Origin: Neckera pumila
Lineage: Eukaryota > Streptophyta > Bryopsida > Hypnales > Neckeraceae
Assembly: GCA_963969595.1 (NCBI GenBank)
Contig: OZ018418.1
Location: 811,001 to 875,000, forward strand
Direction: 5' to 3'
Length of the DNA: 64,000 nt
Below are positions 38,917 through 51,129 of the stretch, in pieces; position 1 is the stretch's first letter; each line of letters begins with the position of its first letter. Both the position numbers and the translations under genes were made by a program. The notes beneath the pieces were generated by a model. That model was not told where the DNA came from and did not search any database. It was given only the letters and a program-made list of their open reading frames with translations.

Positions 38917-39800
38917 CATGACATTATTTTGAGATTTTGGTTCTTTAAACTATAGGACTTGGGTAATTTTTTGTTTTTTCACTATGAATTATATTCAAAA
39001 AAATGGGTCTGCCTCTAATTTTTGTGTGTTCATAAATTCTTTATGCTTGGATTATTTACAACTAACACATTTTTTTTCATGCTCTTGCCGATCAAATTTC
39101 ATGACATTTGCAATTTTGGTTCTTTAAACTAAAGGACATGGGTAATTGATTTTTTTTTCATTGTGAATTATATTCAAGAAAATGGGGCTCTAATTTTAGT
39201 GAGTTCACAAATTCTTTATGCTTGGATTATTTACAACTAGTTTATTTTTTTTCTCATGCCCTTTACATTCAAATTCCATGACATTTGAAATTTTGGTTCT
39301 TTAAACTACAGGGCATAAATAATTCTTTTTTTTCTCATTTGTAAAGTGCATGGAGGAAAGTGATGCACTAGTTATAGTGTCCCATGATTTTCTTATGCTT
39401 GGATTATTTACAATTTGTAAAATTCTTTTTTTTCTTATTTTTTGCATTCAAGTTTCATAAAGTTTGAATTTTTGTTTCATTGAACTATTGGACATCGGTT
39501 ATTTTTTGTTTCATTCTTACATTTCATGGAATGTAATAGAGCACTAATTTCAGTGCTCCATCATTTCTATATGTTCGGATTATTTACAACTTCCAAATTT
39601 TTTTTAAAACTCTTGGCATTCAACTTTCATAACTTTTGAGATTTAAGGTCTTTTAAGCTACATTTAAGAGAATGGTGGCGTAATTTTATATATTGAATGT
39701 CGTAAATAATTTTTTATTTCAATCTTGTGTTTGTTATGAAAACAAACTAGTTAATTTAATATTACTATCCTCTGTGTTGTACCTAAAAGAATTAAAATTA
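38917..39800. repeat. Satellite-like array, about 178-base units
   Basis: Five diverged direct units begin with CATGACATT or CATAAxTTT at 38917, 39100, 39277, 39456 and 39628, giving periods of 183, 177, 179 and 172. Shared blocks are TTTTGGTTCTTTAAACTA, GGACATGGGTAATT-like, and TTATGCTTGGATTATTTACA. The last units are most decayed. Confidence 0.75.
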
Positions 39801-39888
39801 TTGATGTTTTAAATGTTAAAAACAGAAGCACTATTTAAGAAAATGTAGAAGAAATAAATAGATTGTAGAATTTCAAACAAGAAGCCTC

Positions 39889-40073
39889 AAATCCTAAACC
39901 CTAAACATTAACCCTCTCGGCAAGGGGTTTGTATTTTTTTTATCTTCTTGCATTAAAGGCAACCTTTACTTGATTGTGTCATAAAAAAAATGGAAAGTCA
40001 ATCCTAAATCCTAAATCCTAACCCTAAATCTTAAACCTAAGCCCTAAACCCAAACCTTGAAACCCTAACCCTT
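39889..40073. repeat. Degenerate plant telomere-like repeats
   Basis: Runs of AATCCTAAACCCTAAAC (39889-39906) and CCTAAATCCTAAATCCTAAC with following CCCTAAATC, CCCTAAACCC and AACCCTAACCC (40000-40073) are degenerate CCCTAAA units, the plant-type telomere sequence in reverse orientation. They sit just past the satellite-like array. Confidence 0.65.
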
Positions 40074-40559
40074 GACATTGTAGAAACACTTTTCGAAGGA
40101 CAAGTAGCATTGGATTTTGGTGGACTCTGTAGTTCTCTTTTTAAAAGACATGCGTAATTTAAATGCTAATTTTCAATGGGAATAGGATTCTTCCATGAAT
40201 ACTGGAAATTATGATGTACTACACTATTTTAATAAAATGTTGACTTTGCAAATTGCCCTGCCATAAAACCAACGGGAATGTTGTCAGGATATTGTTTGTC
40301 TAAAATTGTAAAAGTGTTCAGAACTTTTTGATAAAGAAGAGGAATTTCTATAGCTGAAGTAAAGATAAGAAAAATTTAGACTTCATGTTTATTTATGAAT
40401 GAAAAAAGAATCTTCAGAGCATTATTAAACCCGTGGATAGGGCTACCATGTTGTTAAGGCAATAGGTGTGTATGCCCTTTTTTTGAAGAACACTGTACAA
40501 AAAACCATGGAAATCTTGACTTAGTAACTGCCTACTATTGCCTACTTGATCCAAAATGT

Positions 40560-40880
40560 TTGAAATTCCTTTTTGTACTTGTCGCCTTTCTCTTTCTCGC
40601 GGAAAAGTCCTTGACCTCCATTGATGTCTGGTTTAGGTCATTCATTCTTTCATTCTCGGATATCTATGAGCGCTCTCGACTGTGTCTTGCCTATTTTGTT
40701 TCTATGTTGTTAAGTGCGCGAACAATATATGGCAAGCAGGACTGGTGCTCAAGAATTCTTCGGCAAGGTTCTCGGGGTTATGAGTACATGACTGACGATG
40801 TCATAGTGTCTTTCTTGGTATTTGCTTTCACTGAGCTGCCTCTCGGATGTTTTGAACCACAGGATTCGTTCAGTGGCTGA
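40560..40880 (+). other. Unrecognised open frame of 106 codons
   Basis: An open frame with a hydrophobic beginning and several Cys and aromatic residues. It has no upstream in-frame ATG (it starts at TTG), no family motif and no detectable splice context. I do not recognise it. Base composition here is slightly richer in GC than the neighbours, so it might be an exon fragment of a decayed gene. Chance is the simplest reading. Confidence 0.2.
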
Positions 40881-40889
40881 AATTCTTTT

Positions 40890-41606
40890 TTTTTGTTGTC
40901 ATTTCATTTTCTTTACGCTGCAATTTCATTTTCTTGTCCATTGCAACTGTAAGTGCAAGATCGTGCGTTTGATGGTTGCGTGCATTATTTTCCTTTTGAA
41001 TTGTATAACAATGGTGGCATTGCTCTCAGATATGTCGCCATGAAAATTGGGATAGTGTTCGTTCAAAGTAAATTGATCATGATTCCGGGAAATCTGAAAG
41101 CTGTGAAGCCAACCTCATGTGGGAACACGCAATGTCAATATTTAGAAATCCGGACTAGTTTAGGATCAATTCCGTAAATATTTTCAAAAATTTGTAGTAG
41201 TGAAGCCGCAAACCGGAACATTTAGTAGAAACTAGGTAGTTAGGAAATTTCGGCTTGCACAAACTTGTAGAATAGGTAAGAAACGGACTTTAGCCGGAAT
41301 CCGGAAATCGGAATGGGATCCGGATTCAGGCAACCTACAACCTAGGGGTCCGGCCTATGAAAACTAGGGATCCGTTTGCAAATGGCGGCGCATTAAATGG
41401 CCGAACCAACGGGTGTCGGTCACTAGCCGGGTACTTAAGCAGATGGGCCTTTTGTTTTTCTCCCTCTTTCTTCCGCTCGAGGAGGTGTGTGTGCTTGCAG
41501 GTTTTGGAGCGTGTTTCTTTTAGAAGAGTGAAAGAATGATGAGTTAGGCTGGATAGGGAGAGAAGGAAAGGAGGGTGCCGATTGCACCGGATTGTAGGAC
41601 AAGAAG
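40890..41606 (+). other. Leader region of copy B with degenerate TATA-like site
   Basis: Non-coding and rich in CCGGAA/ATCCGG strings from about 41.15 kb. GGGTACTTAAGCAGATGG (41430-41447) occupies the place of the CTATATAAAGGCTGG box ahead of copy D, followed in both by a CCCTTTT/TTCTCCCTC pyrimidine block. I take it as a decayed core promoter. Confidence 0.4.
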
Positions 41607-43651
41607 ATGGCGGGATCATCGGCGCAGGGGCAAAAGACTATTCCTTCTGTCAAACTCCTATACCAGTCATTCCATCGGACTCCGTTGGGCACTTAGAGTT
41701 AGAGGAAGATCTCTTCAAACTAGGGTGTATTGGGTTCATCCGGCAACCCTGGACAGTTAGGAGTGAAGATTTTCTTCGTGAGTTGGTTATGGGGACGCCA
41801 AACCAGTTTGAGCCGACGCCAAGGGGTCGGTTGGCATCTTGGACGGAAGGGATGTAGGCGGAAACTTACGGGTTGAAGTAGTCCGGATCCGGAAATGCAA
41901 CCCGAACGGATAAGTTTTATGAAGACAAGTTCAAGAAACCGCCGCACCACAAAGAGGGTTTCACCGTTAGTGACTGTATGGATGAGCGCCATAGGCGGTT
42001 ACTAAATTTTCTGATTCCCATTGTGTATCCGGAAAAGCCAACCAGGGTTACGGTTATAGTGGCGAATACGATTTTCGGAGCACTCAAAGGCCGGGTCGTG
42101 AATTGGGCGACCATAATCCACCAAAAGGTCAAGAAGATGGCGGTGGCTATCGACAAGGCCAAGCAGAGTCCGTTCAGCACTTACTTGTTCCACATGTATC
42201 ATAATTTTGATTTCATGACCCCGCAGGAACAAGTTGCCTATGAGACCGGAATGCAGATCCTGAAGTACGGATTCACAGAAGAGTTGAAGTCGACGGGAGA
42301 AGCGGCACTAGAAGAAGAAGAGGAAGAGGAGGATCCGGAACCGAAGCCACTGGAGAAGAGGAAGCGACAGAAGACCACCAATCCGGACGCACAAAGAACG
42401 AGTCTGGACGTGCCGAAATCGAATCCATCCCTCACCCAGCCATCACCGGAATCTTCCGATGTGTCCGACTTTTATGAGGCCGGAACCCGATGGATGGTGT
42501 AGTGCCGGAAGAGGCACGCCAAGATGGCAGAGGTCATCATGGGCGTCGCCAGGGAGTTAAATGTTGAGACGGATCAGATCTTCAACGAACTTCGGAAGAG
42601 ACCCGATCCGGCACTACTCCAAGAGAAGGACAAGCAGATCGAGGTGCTTAAGGCGGAGCAAGATCACTACAAGAACAAGTTCTACTGGACGGAGGGGCAG
42701 TTGATCTCAGCTCGGAAGAAGGAGACGGATGCCCTGAAGCTAGTCAGGGATTTGAAGCTGTTGGTAGAAGAACCGGAACATCAAATCATCCGGTCCGCGC
42801 TTTACACGAAGAAACTCGAGAACGACGGCATTGTTACCGGATCCAAAGTGCTGTAGGTCCTGGTCGATTACGAGGCCAAGATGAAGATCATTTTGGACGA
42901 TATGAGGCAGCTCCTGGGACACTTGGATGTGGCCAAGGACGACTTTGGGTTACTTCCGGATATCTTCATGGAGTCCCCAGGCAAGCATGGAGCCGGAACT
43001 TCCGGAACACAAGAAGATCCAGGCTTGAAGTCCTTGTTTAAAATGCCTAGGATGCCTCCCTCGAGTCATTTCCCAAAGTGGGGCATGGTAAATACTTTTG
43101 CCCCTTCCTCACAGTCTCCGTCGGGGTCCGGAAAGGCTGGGTAGAGGTTGCCGATCCGGAGAGATCTGTTAGAAGGTTTGGGGACGATCAATCCGACAAG
43201 AGAGCACCCGGAGAGATTCCCTCATATGTTGGAACAGTCACCAGCACGGGGTACGCAATTGATTGACTTAGGAGATCCGGCTCCAGAGACGAAACCAGAA
43301 CCCAAGCCGGAAACCCGGCTGAACAAGAGGACGAAAATAGTGGAGGCCGAAATCTCGGATCCGAATGAAGAACTTGAGATGGTGGAACCTGAGAGGCAGC
43401 TGAAACTCCGGAAGTCGGAGAAGCGGAAACCAGAAAGCAAGAAGCCGGTGAAGCAACAGATTGAAGATTCCGAGTCTGGAGAGTTTGAGTCGGGCTCAGA
43501 ATCTGAGGAAGATATGGAGGAGGACGAGACGTCTCCTGCGACCCGTTAGAATCCACCTCGAGCAGCCAAAATGACGCCAGCCAAGGGTCCTGGTAAGTTG
43601 AGAGCTAAGCAGGGAGCCGGGAGTTCAAAGAAATCTCGAGTGGCCAAGTAG
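41607..43651 (+). pseudogene. Gag-like NTIFGAL family protein, copy B (full length)
   Basis: Seen: the ATG at 41607 begins MAGSSAQGQKTIPSVK. A 1-base shift near 41650 moves into a frame that runs to 43651. Its layout is IPVIPSDSVGHLELEEDL, FLRELVMGTPNQF, LLNFLIPIVYPEKPTRVTV, ANTIFGALKGRVVNWATI (about 42064), TYLFHMYHNF, an acidic/basic linker, a coiled coil (42510-42900) and a charged tail ending KKSRVAK. The only stops are TAG: 41855, 41879, 42500, 42854, 43142, 43547 and the final one at 43649; there is no TAA or TGA over about 690 codons. Five CGA codons remain intact. Inference: a structural protein of a large repeat element. No enzyme domain follows. Homologous to copies A, C and D. Confidence 0.65.
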
Positions 43652-44765
43652 TTAGAAGGAGACTACTTGTGGAGATGGATTAGAATTTGTATAGTTTTGT
43701 CCCGGAATCGGATTCCAAACGCGGGCCCAGTTTCCGGAAACGTAGGGATAAGGACTTTCCGATTTATTCGGGATTTCCTTGGTGTGTTTGTGTGGTTGCC
43801 CCGGTTTGTAGGGAGCCCTTTTTCACTTTTAGGGTGTTGACTTTGGTTTTGTTTTGGGTTTTTAAGGGCGGACAAGTTAGTTGCCCCTCATTCCCTCCTA
43901 GTTGATATTCAATTGTATTTCATTCCCTTTTCAAAATCTAAGCCCTCGCGTATGTAGTTTTGGCTTTATCAGTGTATCCGGATTGTATTGACCTGTGGTC
44001 TGGGTATTGGAAGGAAAGGACAGGTGAGGAGGAATCCGGATTTAGGAGAATACGGTCTGAGTCAAGAGTGTGCTATTGTAATGTTGTTGGATTGTTGACT
44101 TAGGAGCTGCGCACAGCGTCTTTAAACTACCAGAAGAGTAGTCCGGACCATAGAGTAGTGGGGAAGCGAGTCCGGTTGTCAAGCCGTGCGGAGGTAAGCA
44201 CCCGCCTAAGGAAGCCCCCACCTGTCCGGAAGATCTGCCAACCTTAGGATTCATCTAACCTCTAGAAAGATCACACCCTTATAACTTATTCCGGATTCTA
44301 AGATCTGTCGTTGTAGTAAAGGAGAGTGAAGTACTCCTGAGTGACCTGCTGTCCGGAGTTGCCATCTGGAAGTTGTGAGGATCCGGATTTTTTGTCTTGC
44401 TACAACGTTTTGAATACTCGGGTGTTGTTGTTTGTGTTTGTTAGAATTGTAGGAGAACAGGAGTGGTGAAGTCCCTACCCCCTCAAAAGATCAACTAGTA
44501 GACCCTCTGAAGGTAAAACAAAGGTATTGAAAACCGGATTGGAAGAGGAGACGTAAACCGGATTCTGGATAGTTTATGGTTCGGATTGTGAAAGGATCCG
44601 AAAAAGGTTGAGTAGGTGAGAAGAAAGAAAGATAGAAAAGCCGGATACCTAGAATATGCTACATAGAAACCGGAAATTCCTTGGGACGATATTTCGTGTT
44701 ATCTTGGCACATTTTTGTGTTAAGGATACTTACGCCTAGATTGCACATACGACACCTCACACATT
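43652..44765 (+). other. 3' region of copy B
   Basis: Non-coding and homologous to the region after copy A (TTTAAACTACCAGAAGAGTA at about 44122). It contains ACCCTCTGAAGGTAAAACAA (about 44504), which is matched after copy D (CCCTTTGATGGTGAAACAAA) and partly after C. TTCCTTGGGACGATATTTC (about 44677) resembles plant retroelement 3' strings. The region ends near 44760, where the palindrome-bearing element begins. Confidence 0.5.
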
Positions 44766-44770
44766 GACGT

Positions 44771-45569
44771 TTTAGGTTGAGTCGACCTAAACATGGTACC
44801 TTTAGACATCTCACTAAATTTATAGAAGTGTCTTACAATGTTTGAAAATAAATTCAAGTCGACTCGACCTTAAAGTGAAGTCGGCCCATGACAAAGTGAC
44901 AAAGAGGTCATGATTGACAAGTCATACTCTTTATAATTTGATCGAGCGGACCTAATTCTGGAGACTGATGGTCAAGCCTGTATGCAATATACAATATTTT
45001 TGGAGATCTCATTGAGTTCAAAAAGTTCATGTGAACAATTTAGGTTGAGTTGACCTGAATTGGAGAGAAGCATATTACATGAACCATATCCAAAGAACCT
45101 TATTCAAAGAATCATATCATTTAATTATTGTCAATGTTATGAACGCACTACTCGGATGACCTTTGAACTGTTATATTGATATTTGTCTTTCCACTTTGTT
45201 TTAGGTCAAGTTGACCTAAATGGTAGTCTTTTAATTAAGACTGTTTTATAAACAATGCACTTAATTGGATGAGATTGAATTTCCATCCTTCAGCATTCAT
45301 CTTGGTGTTCCTCATCATTGGAACTAATCTTTTATGCTTTTTCTGAACTTAGGTGAGGAGAACTGTGATGTAATTATTCAGATTGATTTGACTTGAATAT
45401 GTATTTGGACATTTGATTGTTGTTATGCTTGGATATGGTAGAATGATTCTGATTGTATTGATCCTATTCCATCCTGTTGATGACATGGATATAAGACTGC
45501 ATGCATCTTCAGAAGTTAATGTCATATTTTGTTTCAACTATACTGCATTTAGGTTGAGTTGATCTAAAA
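44771..45569. repeat. Cluster 2 of 21-base near-palindromes
   Basis: Centres at 44781, 44863, 44946, 45049, 45210, 45387 and 45558; intervals 82, 83, 103, 161, 177 and 171. The 45210 copy is a perfect match to the two-arm consensus. The cluster lies directly upstream of the plus-strand DUF7869-type gene, where a leader intron is expected. Confidence 0.8.
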
Positions 45570-45652
45570 TTTGTGTATTGATTTTTGTTTGGCTTTTTAT
45601 AATCCTCTCTACAAATTTAGCAATATCTGCAGTTGTTTCATTATTTAAGACC

Positions 45653-47660
45653 ATGTTGCCAATTTGTGAAGGTGCGATGGAAGCTATGGCAGCGCTACTA
45701 GAGATTAGGGACTCATCAGACGATGAGGTCCAAAATACTGAGGGAATGGATTTTGGTGTTCCATAGTGTGAGGGACTTCCGCGTTGCTTTTGGAATACAA
45801 TGGTTGTCACTCTATATATTGAGAATGGAGTACTTGTTAGTGAAGGTACTTGCCATAGTATGAACTGTGACCTGGTGCTTGGTGCCACCGGTCCTTTGGG
45901 AGATATTCATGTTGATGTCTACATTTCCAAGTCACATTCCGAGGAGCACTTGCCACAAGAGAGGGTGACTTTGTTGATGGCCTGGCCTATTCATCTAGTA
46001 CATTGTTGTGGTGCAAGCCTTTGGGACTATGAAGCCCGTGATAAATTTAACACTCTTCAATTGACTCTCTTGAACCCGCCATATGCGACGTCTTGTCGGC
46101 TGTATGCAAGTTGCGTCCGGAATCCTCCTTGACTAACTTCTGCAAAAACGAAGGAGCTCCTTACTCAGGATTCCATCAATGCAGTGTCTAGCAAAGTATG
46201 TTGCACCAAAAATTGTGTTCAGCCATTTCCGAGGGAGAAGATTTGTGCATTCCGCGAACATATGTATCGGAAGTCAACATTCAAACATAGAGCCTTCATG
46301 AAGACTGAGGTGTATAGATTGGTTCATGGTGATATACATGGAAGAAAGATGGTGATGGTTGAAGAGATTCTTGTGTGCATGCAAGTATGGATGCATATTT
46401 CCGGGATCTTGGATATCACATTCTTCCACTCCCAAATGCTCGTAAAGGATAAAAGAGAAGTGACAAACCATGGCAATAGGAGACTGCTAAAGCCAAGGAT
46501 ACACACTCAACAAGCCACTTCTATGTTGAAGTGCCTCCTTGACAAGGAAACCAATCACATGCCACATTGTACTCGAACTATGAAGTCAGGAGAGAAGGTA
46601 GTGTCTATGTGTCTCCCCCCTACCTTTCAATGGAAGGGGAAGATGAAAGAAATCAATGATGTCAATGCAACCTTTGGATTGCCTGCAATTTCAATTTCGA
46701 ATTTAAGCAAGATGAGATCTTCCAAATTCTCAGAGTATGAGGTCAAGAAGCCTGGGGACAATTTTGCTCGGTATGCTATTTGAGACAAAATACAAGCGCT
46801 CAGGAAGGGTGCTCTTGCTGATTCAAACAGTGCTCTCATGTAGGCACGAAAGTTGGAGAAACATCTTGCTATTGCGCGTGCTCATAGGGAGTTGTACTAT
46901 GCAAACCATTATTGGTCACACACTGATCCACACAAGTGCCTCACATTTATGCACAACAAGATGGATCATTCTAAAATCGCTTGTTCAGTCTTTTTCCACA
47001 AGAGTAAAGACACGGATGGCCTCGTCAAGTTGCTTGTGTCTATCACAAGAATGATTGCACATGGTCATGCTAATGTGCGCTATGCACATTAGGATTTGGA
47101 TCTGTTTCCTCACAATTCTACTATATCATTGGCTCCAAGTTGTTGCAAGATCTTGAGTTGCCACCGAAGTCTTCTTCTTGGCAGTTATTTACAAGATCAA
47201 GGTCAACTAATTTGTTCAAGGCGGTTCTGGAGGGTGCAGAGATGTGCAAAGCGTCGCTTCCTTTACCACCGATCAACTTAGTTCCAGCCATATTGGTTCC
47301 GCCCATTCTCAATGTGCAAATGGACAATGCCACTGGGGACAACAAGAATAGATATGTTTATTTGTTTTTGGTCTCTACTTGTTGCAAATAAGATCTTTCG
47401 TGAAGTATACGTGAACTTCATGATTGTGGGTAACATGCACGACAACATTGATTGCTCTGTTCGGAAGATGGAGCATGCAATTGAAGAAAGAAAACTTCTC
47501 TACACTTCCTGTGCTTATGAAGACATTCATAGATGTAGAGTCCATTCCCACTATCCCTCACCTTGTAGAAGAAGTGCCTGATTTCAAGGGTTTCATAGCA
47601 GGCTCTTTTGTGGATGGTGATGACATCCTTGTTGGACACACAAGACCACAACAAACATCA
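45653..47660 (+). pseudogene. DUF7869-type element gene, plus-strand copy (truncated)
   Basis: Seen: starts MLPICEGAMEAMAALLEIRD. TAG at 45764 stands where the minus copy has CAG (50955-50957). Then come ATGPLGDIHVDVYISKSHSE, LLMAWPIHLVH and ASLWDYEARDKFNTLQL, a +1 shift shared with the other copy near 46135, CCTKNCVQPFPREKI, the region SGEKVVSMCLPPTFQWKGKM, TGA at 46781, TAG at 46841 (also TAG in the other copy) and KLEKHLAIARAHREL. After TAG at 47090 and small indels come ILNVQMDNATGDNKNRYV, FREVYVNFMIVGNMHDNID and VEEVPDFKGFI, breaking off after DDILVGHTRPQQ. Known: the DN...NKN...H-D-x-D pattern marks DUF7869 proteins of plants and other eukaryotes, often repeat-borne. Inference: a dead copy with its C-terminus lost. 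Confidence 0.7.
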
Positions 47661-48398
47661 TATTTGTTAAAATGGGAGGATGTGGCACTTCCAAAATAGA
47701 ATTAGGCTTTTGAAGGCACAATGAGTGAATGAAAATGGGCTACAATTTAGCTCCATAATCACTCATTTAATTAGTTTAAACTAGCAATTTCCATTAAAAT
47801 GGGAGTCTTTGCAAACAATACATGTCCTTGAGCAAACATTGCATTGTTTCATGTCATAAATGACATTCATTTCACAACCATGTAAACATAATAATGTAAA
47901 TACAAAGTATATTAATACGGTATATATATATTGCATTTGTGATGTAAAGATTGCAAATACATTTCCAAAATATATATTCACCACACAAATCCATAACTCT
48001 AGTTGCACATATGGAAATCAACACGGAAACATTCATAAATCTAAAACTACTACCTCACATCTAGGATAAAATATAATATTATCATTATCCCGCAATCATA
48101 TAAAAGCAGAATTATTGTAAACATCTAAATACCAAATAGCACTCAATAACATATTGTTGACAGGTAGTCAGAATCTCATAAAATCAACGATCTACCGCCG
48201 CATTCAAGACAAAGGAATTGAAGCCAAACTTTGCTTGATGACTTCAATTTGAGTAGCAAGAATCTTGATCAAGCACTCTATGGTATCTTTTTAGATTCTA
48301 GACTTCCACGTTATCATCAGTGCGTTTGTATGCTGCCAAAGTGGTGGTTCAGTTTCATCAACCTTCCAATACAGACCTCCTTTGTCGTCCCATCTAGT
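47661..48398. other. Spacer between the two inverted element copies
   Basis: About 740 bases, AT-rich, with no gene. It includes a TATATATAT-like stretch (about 47923) and lies at the tail-to-tail junction of the inverted copies. The plus copy is truncated on its left; the minus copy ends at its natural stop on its right. Confidence 0.5.
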
Positions 48399-51044
48399 CT
48401 AGAAGTTTTGAACATCCTCGTCTCTTGCTGTTGGACGGAAGTACTGCATGCTTATACAATTTGGCTTACGAGGGTTATGATGCGGATTGGACAATGCCCT
48501 TGCAATCCATACTGGCTGGCTAGCACCATTTGTTGGCCGTACTGCAAGGAAGTATCCATCGAAAACATCTCGAATCACCCTGAAAGACTGTTGCGGGCGA
48601 CCCCGTAAAGGTCCGATGTAAGCATCATCTTCTCCAAATTCTTCACGGTCTTCACCGTCTTCATCAAATTGATCCGCTTGAGTCGCTTGAACTTCAGTAC
48701 TCAGCCAGAAACCATCCTTCAAAATAGTAGATGCAGGGAGTGGTTCTTGCAGCGCTACCTTCACATCACGCCAATAGTGCACCACATGCTCGTAGCGCCT
48801 CCTGCATTCCCCGGTGTTATCCACATTGCACAAGTCCTCCCAATACTTCATAAATCCAGACACACCTTTCACAATGTCATCAAGGCCTCTCATTGCCTTC
48901 AAAGGAACTGCCAATGGTACCCCACGCGGCCACAAACTCTGCCCTTTAGCATCTTCTTTCCACAACTTAATGCCTACACCGTTTTCCCCTAACCAGTCCA
49001 AATCAGTACATTGTAGTTTGTACTTCATGACCGGACACCCTGTTGAATCCAGGTAGAACTTCACTTGTTGTGGTTTTGTGTGTCCAACAAGGATGTCATC
49101 ACCATCCACAAATGAACTTGCAATGAAACCCTTGAAATCAGGCACCTCTTCTACAAGGTGAGGGATAGTAGGATGGACTCCACATCCATGAATGACTTCA
49201 TCAATGCAAGAACTGTAGAGAAGTTCTCTTTTTTCAATTGCATGCTCCATCTTCCAAACAGCGCAATCAAAGTCGTCGTGCATGTTACCCACAATCATGA
49301 AGTTTACGTATACTTCACGGAAGATCTTGTTTGCAACAATTAGAGACCAAAAATAGAAAACATATCTATTCTTGTTGTCCCCAGTGGCATTGTCCATCTG
49401 CACATTGAGAATGGGCGGCAATGGTGTTGCTGGAACTAAGTTGATCGACAGTGGGGGAAGCGACGCTTTGAACATCTCCGCACCCTTCATAATTGCCTTG
49501 AACAAATTTGTTGAAGGCGATCATGTAAACAATTGCCGAGAAGAAGACTTCGGTGCCAACTCCAGATCTTGCAACAACTTTGCCATAGAGCCAATGGTAT
49601 AGTTTGAATTGTGAGGAAACAGATCCAAACCATAATGCGCATAGCGCACATTAGCATGACCATGTGCAATCATTCCCGTGACAGACACAGGCAACTTGAC
49701 AAGGCCATCTGTGTCTTTATTCTTGTGGAAAAGATTGGACAAGTGATTTTAGAATGATCCATCTTGTCGTGCATGATTGTGAGGCACTTGGTCGGATTCG
49801 TGTGCAACCAATAATGGTTTGCATAGTATAACTCCCTGTGAGCACGCGCAATAGCAAGATGTTTCTCCAACTTCTGCGCCTATATGAGAGCAATGTTTGA
49901 ACCAACAAGAGCACCCTTTCTGAGTGTTTGTAATTTTTTGCAAATAGCGCACCAAGCAAAATTGTCTCCAGGCTTCTTGACCTCATACTTTGAGAATTTG
50001 GAGGATTTGATCTTGCTTAAATTCGAAATTGAAATTGCAGGCAATCCAAAGGTTGCATTGACATCATTGATTTCTTTCATCTTCCCCTTCCATTGAAAGG
50101 TAGGGGGGAGACACATAGACACTACCTTCTCTCCTGACTTCATAGTTTGAGTACAATGCGGCATGTGATCGGTTTCCTTGTCAAGGAGACACTTCAACGT
50201 AGAAGTGGCTTGTTGAGTGTGTATCCTTGGCTTTAGCACTCCCCTATTGCCATGGTCTGTTGCTTCTCTTTTATCCTTCACGAGCATTTAATAGTGGAAG
50301 AATGTGGTTTTTGAGACCCTGGAAATATGCATCCACGCTTGCATGCACACAAGAATCTCTTCAGCCGTCACCATCTTCCTCCCACGTGCATCACGGTGAA
50401 CCAATCTGTGCACCTCAATCTTCATGAAGGCTCTATGTTTGAACGTTGACTTCCGATACATACGTTTGAGGAATGACCAAATCTTCTCCCTTGGAAATGG
50501 CTGAACACAATTTTGGGCGCAATATACATTGCTAGACACCTCATTGATGGAATCTTGAGTAAGGAGCTCCTTTGTTTTTGCAGAAGTTAGTCAAGGAGGA
50601 TTCCGGATGCAACTTGCATATGGTCAACAAGACATCGTATGGCAGGTTCAAGAGAGCTGATTGAAGAGTGTTAAACTTATCACAAGCTTCATAGTCCCAA
50701 AGGCTTGCACCACGGCAATGGACAAGATGAATAGGCCAGGCCATCAACAAAGTCACCCTCTCTTGTGGCAAGTGCTCCTTGAAAGGTGACTTGGAAATGT
50801 GGACAACAACATGAATATCTTCCAGAGGACCGGTGGCATCGAGCACCAAGTCACAGTTCACATTGTGGCAAGTACCTTCACCAACAAGTATTCTACTCTC
50901 CCAGTACAGAGCGACAACCATTGTATTCCAAAAGCGACGTGGAATTCCCTCACACTGTGGCACATTAACATCCATTACCTCAGTATCTTGGACCTCATTA
51001 TCTGATGAGTCCATAATCTCCAGCAACGTGGCCATAGCTTCCAT
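48399..51044 (-). pseudogene. DUF7869-type element gene, minus-strand copy (near full length)
   Basis: Seen: ATG at 51044 (MEAMATLLEIMDSSD), then LLMAWPIHLVHC and ASLWDYEAC. The shared +1 shift lies at about 50580; next are YCAQNCVQPFPREKI, TAA at 50288 (CAA at 46433 in the plus copy), the SMCLPPTFQWKGKM block, TAG at 49880, a lost T near 49733 and TGA at 49521. A clean 368-codon frame follows (49505-48399). In it are D38-N39, N44-K45-N46 and H76-D77-D78-x-D80 of the DUF7869-type core, VEEVPDFKGFIASSFVDGDD, VKFYLDSTGCP and an acidic stretch. It ends in VWIARALSNPHH...ISMQYF, which resembles BAH-like reader segments. Inference: a transposon-linked protein; the DDE-like acidic pattern suggests but does not prove nuclease activity. 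Confidence 0.7.
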
Positions 51045-51129
51045 CGCACCTTTACATATTGGCAATTTGGTCTCAGGCAATTAAACAAGTACGTCTACAG
51101 GTATATAGAAGGTTATCAGAAGCCAAACC

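Noticed and set aside
40560..40880. 106-codon frame as a real secreted or membrane protein
   Set aside because: It starts at TTG, has no ATG in frame upstream, no family motif and no splice context. Kept only as an unrecognised frame.
29193..42856. A TAG conserved at the identical position in copies A and B before the VIDYHARM / VLVDYEAKM segment
   Set aside because: Careful alignment puts the two TAG codons one residue apart (29193 against 42854), so they are neighbouring, not shared.
41582..43651. Treating each piece between TAG codons as a separate small gene
   Set aside because: All pieces are in one frame, align end to end with copies A and D, and lack starts of their own; they are one interrupted gene.
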